From: Chaetorhynchus papuensis
Taxonomy: Eukaryota; Chordata; Aves; Passeriformes; Rhipiduridae
Reading direction: 5' to 3'
DNA length: 64,000 bases
Assembly: GCA_013396525.1 (NCBI GenBank)
Contig: VWYX01000012.1
Location: 2,233,470-2,297,469, forward strand
The notes beneath the pieces are model-generated. The model did no database searches and was not told the DNA's origin. It saw nothing but the letters and a program-made list of their open reading frames with translations. Shown here one piece after another: positions 61,001 through 64,000 of the stretch (within the stretch, counting starts at the first letter, position 1; every line of letters begins with the position of its first letter). The position numbers were made by a program, and so were the translations under genes.

Positions 61001-64000
61001 GACCTCCCTCCCTTTTCTGTCTTGAACCATCCCCTTCATGGTGTGTGGTATCATATAAATGGTATGTTGTGGCTCATTTTTTATGTTTCTGCTGAACTGC
61101 ACCAAGAGACTGGAATTATGTAGCTGCTTTTTTCCAGCGTTTCTTATGCTGGAATTGTGTTTTCTTTGTGGTTACAGTTTTTTGATGCATGGGGTAGGGA
61201 CTGTTTCAGTCCTGATGAATGTGATGTAGCTGCTCACAAAGTGGCTGTTTCTACACCGTGCTGCCTTTAAAATGGATGCATAACGTGCTGCTGGTCTGGA
61301 ATTTAGCCAGAACATGACCTTTGAGTAAGGGTTAATCTGAGTAAAAATTAATCTAATGGATACTTTTTCATACCAGGGTTTCTTTTAGTTCTAAAGCAGG
61401 AGGGAAGGTTTACACAGTGCTTGGTAACTTTCCTCCCCCACTTGGAAGGATTGCAGGTTAAATGGGAAGGGAGCCAACTCCCGATTTCATGTCCTTGCAA
61501 TTTCAGCTGGACTGTTCCTGTCAGGTTATAGCAGATATTGTCATACGTAAATGGATTCAAATCAAATACAAATTACTTTAGATTTTTTTTATATGGGTGT
61601 AATTCACAAAGCTGAGTCCCTATAAAATCCTATTAAATTCTGAAGTCTTTTTTTTCACATGTACTGATACATAGAGCATTACAAGCCTTCTTTTTTTTTT
61701 GTAATGGGAAAATGTTTGGGGAGATAAAACCATAAGCTGTAACTGATCAAATGCTGGCAGATGAGGATTTTGTTTCCTAGTTGATTCACCTCCCTGTCAT
61801 TTTTTTAGGCTTGAGAAATCACTTAGAGGTGGCTTGAGAGTAGAATATGGCTCACTGATAGGGAGGATTTTGTGGAATTTATGGTGGGAAACTGAAAATG
61901 TGCTTCAACACGTGAGAAAAAACAAGGGGAGTAAGGAGAGGAGACTGAGGTGTGGGAGCAGATGTGTTTTTACTTGGGTCCATCCAACCGTTAATAAGCT
62001 CAGATTTGAGTCCTACTGGACTTTAATTAATAGCCCTCTGCTGGGAAACACAGACTCACTAAACCAGTGGTTAGGAATTCCAAAGAAAAAGAGCTAATCT
62101 GACAAGTATTATCTCTACAGGCATACAGAGAAATAAACGCTTTGTTGTAGGAAATACGCTGTAACTGATCTGTGACTTTCCTTGCTAAAGCAGCAGCCTA
62201 GGGAGGTTATTTTTGACTCTCAAAATGAGTGCTGTACTATCATTGCTGCCCTCTGTGCTGCAGCTCACAAGGCTTGTTTCCTAATGTAATTTTACCTGTA
62301 GAAGAAATGGAGTAAGCTATTCTTGAAGTGAGCTTCATGGAATGAAACAGATACCATGATCTGGAATTTCGTAGTGTTACCAGGGTTTACCTATAGTAGG
62401 AAAAAAAATCAGAATACTTGGTAATTTCATCTTGATGAAATCTCTACCACTGAGGCTTGACTAGTAAACACATAATACTTTATTTTTTGTAACTGAAGAT
62501 GGTGTTCTGGCTGCCTGGCTTTACAGCTAAAGTAAGGCAGGACTCTGGGTAGGCTATATTGACTATAACTGTATCATGCACATGAGAGGAGGGAAATTCA
62601 CCCTTATATGCTTATTCTTTTACAATACCTTTAATATTCTTTTAAGAGGAGCAAAGATTGAACTTACTCTATTAAGAAATTGCGTAGTGTATTTTCTCTT
62701 TGTGCTTTCTTTTTGCAGAATATTTTCCCTGTGCTTTTTCATATTTAGAACATTTCTGAGTTGGAAATGGAAGCCTAAAGGTTTTTCTGTCAAATTGCTG
62801 TGGTCTATTAATTTGTATGGTTCGTTTGTGCTCTCCATAGTCAAGCTGAATTTGCTGGTGCATACTTTGGTTGTGTTGGAAATGCAGTTCTATTTTAAAG
62901 TGATATCTAGTCCCTGTAATATTTTTTTCTATCAGTGTCAATGTATTTGGAAGACTGAGTCCCTGTAAGGTTGAAAAGAGTCACTTCAGGAAATAAAAAT
63001 AAATTGTATGTGAGGAGTTTGTGAAGAGAAGCTTCAGTGGCTGGTGAAGGCTCTTACAGGAGTACTGAGGGGAGGAGAGGAGCTGTTTAATGCCAACTCT
63101 TCCTGTAGCCTGTCAATTTATTCATGCAGTGGACCTTGCAAGCCCAATCCACAGATGCTGTTTTCTGCTCCTTACTGAATAAAATTCAGTGCTGGGTCCT
63201 GAGTGTAAAGATTAATTAGTCAGTGAGTGTTAAAGGTCTGTTAAAGCCATTATGGCGTGTGTCCACAGAGACAAATAGGGGCTATAAAACACTGTGTTCG
63301 AAACCTAATTTTACATGTGTATTTTTCATTAATAATAATGATGGTAGTAATAATTATGGTCTTTTCATTCTGAAAGCTCTCCAAGGACTAAATGCATAGT
63401 GCAGTGCATACTGTGTAGGAAGGATCATGCTTTCCATCACTGAAATGCAGGCTGTCAGAAGGCAGGCAGCCTTCGAGTGACGTGGAGCTCAGGTTGTTGT
63501 TGGCCATTGCTGTGCAGTGCAGCTCCTCCAAAGAAGCTTCTTCTGTCCAAAATTAATTGTTTCCTGAGCTGAGGGGCTAGAATATGTATGTCACTGTTGA
63601 AAATGGCAATCAAAGAAATGTATAGAGTTATCTATATTCTACTTTTTTTTTTTGGTTTGACTTCAAAAACATATCCTTCCATTTGGTTGCCAGCTTTCAA
63701 AAAAGCTTGTACTTACCACACTGTTGAATGTTTGACTTTTTATCAGAAATTTTTAGCTAAGTTAATAATTTTTAGCAATTGGCATAAATGGGAAGAAATT
63801 GTTTGTAAATATAAACATATGCATGAGTTGAAAATACTCTTGCTCATTTCTCAGGACTAGGCTGCAACTGTTCTGTGTGCACTGAAAATGAACATCAGCA
63901 TTACCAGCACCTTCAAAAGTGAAATGTTCCCCTTTGCATATTTTGCAGAGTTCGGTGGGGTTTGGTGGCATTTTTTGTGTATATTTTTGATTTTTAGAAA
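58069..64000 (+). other. TENM2: TENM2 intron, distal part (runs off the window)
   Basis: AT-rich intronic sequence with no recognised exon, RNA gene or repeat family. An interrupted inverted repeat (CTAATCAGA and TCTGATTAG) lies at about 58183-58217. Open frames such as 62576-62968 (+) have low-complexity hydrophobic translations with overlapping frames on the other strand and are not supported as genes. Confidence 0.65.

Noticed and set aside
62576..62968. 130-codon hydrophobic + strand frame
   Set aside because: Phe/Leu-rich translation of T-rich DNA with overlapping antisense frames; looks like compositional chance.

Overview
This is a piece of vertebrate nuclear genome, almost certainly from a bird. 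It is AT-rich, gene-poor DNA with consensus splice sites and no operon-like structure. It carries 3'-end fragments of CR1 LINEs, the commonest interspersed repeat of birds, plus a few very decayed SINE-like fossils. Interspersed repeats are sparse, as is usual in bird introns. I could not place the species; a songbird is possible but not shown.

One protein-coding segment can be defended: the first coding exon of teneurin-2 (TENM2) on the + strand. Coding sequence runs 43453-43678 and the exon probably starts at 43398. It encodes the first 75 residues of the cytoplasmic N-terminus plus one base of codon 76, and ends at a clean GT donor. The remaining ~63.7 kb reads as non-coding sequence of the same locus: about 43 kb of 5'-side intron or upstream DNA and about 20 kb of the next intron. 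Teneurin genes are known for very large 5' introns, so this layout is expected.

Layout: 1-17064, plain AT-rich sequence with a few GC-richer islands. 17065-18680, the most structured block: a ~269-bp repeat unit present as about one and a half tandem copies plus a third copy further on, with a 449-bp solo retroviral LTR (- orientation, 6-bp target-site duplication) between them. 18681-32626, plain sequence with a 24-bp tandem duplication. 32627-33088, an old CR1 fragment. 35239-35302, a perfect 29-bp-arm palindrome. About 36975-37141, a probable MIR/CORE-SINE fossil. 42806-42867, a possible short CR1 remnant. 43398-43678, the TENM2 exon. 43679-64000, the downstream intron, with a GC-richer island near 53.6-53.95 kb, a CR1 fragment at 54953-55110, a (TA)n microsatellite at 57020-57053 and a probable MIR at 57980-58068.

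I found no RNA genes, CRISPR arrays, second protein-coding gene or convincing undescribed system. The best leads are the 29-bp palindrome with its nested alternative hairpin, the unrecognised 269-bp repeat family, and the solo LTR. No database search or alignment program was used; repeat and exon assignments rest on reading the sequence against remembered family consensus patterns.
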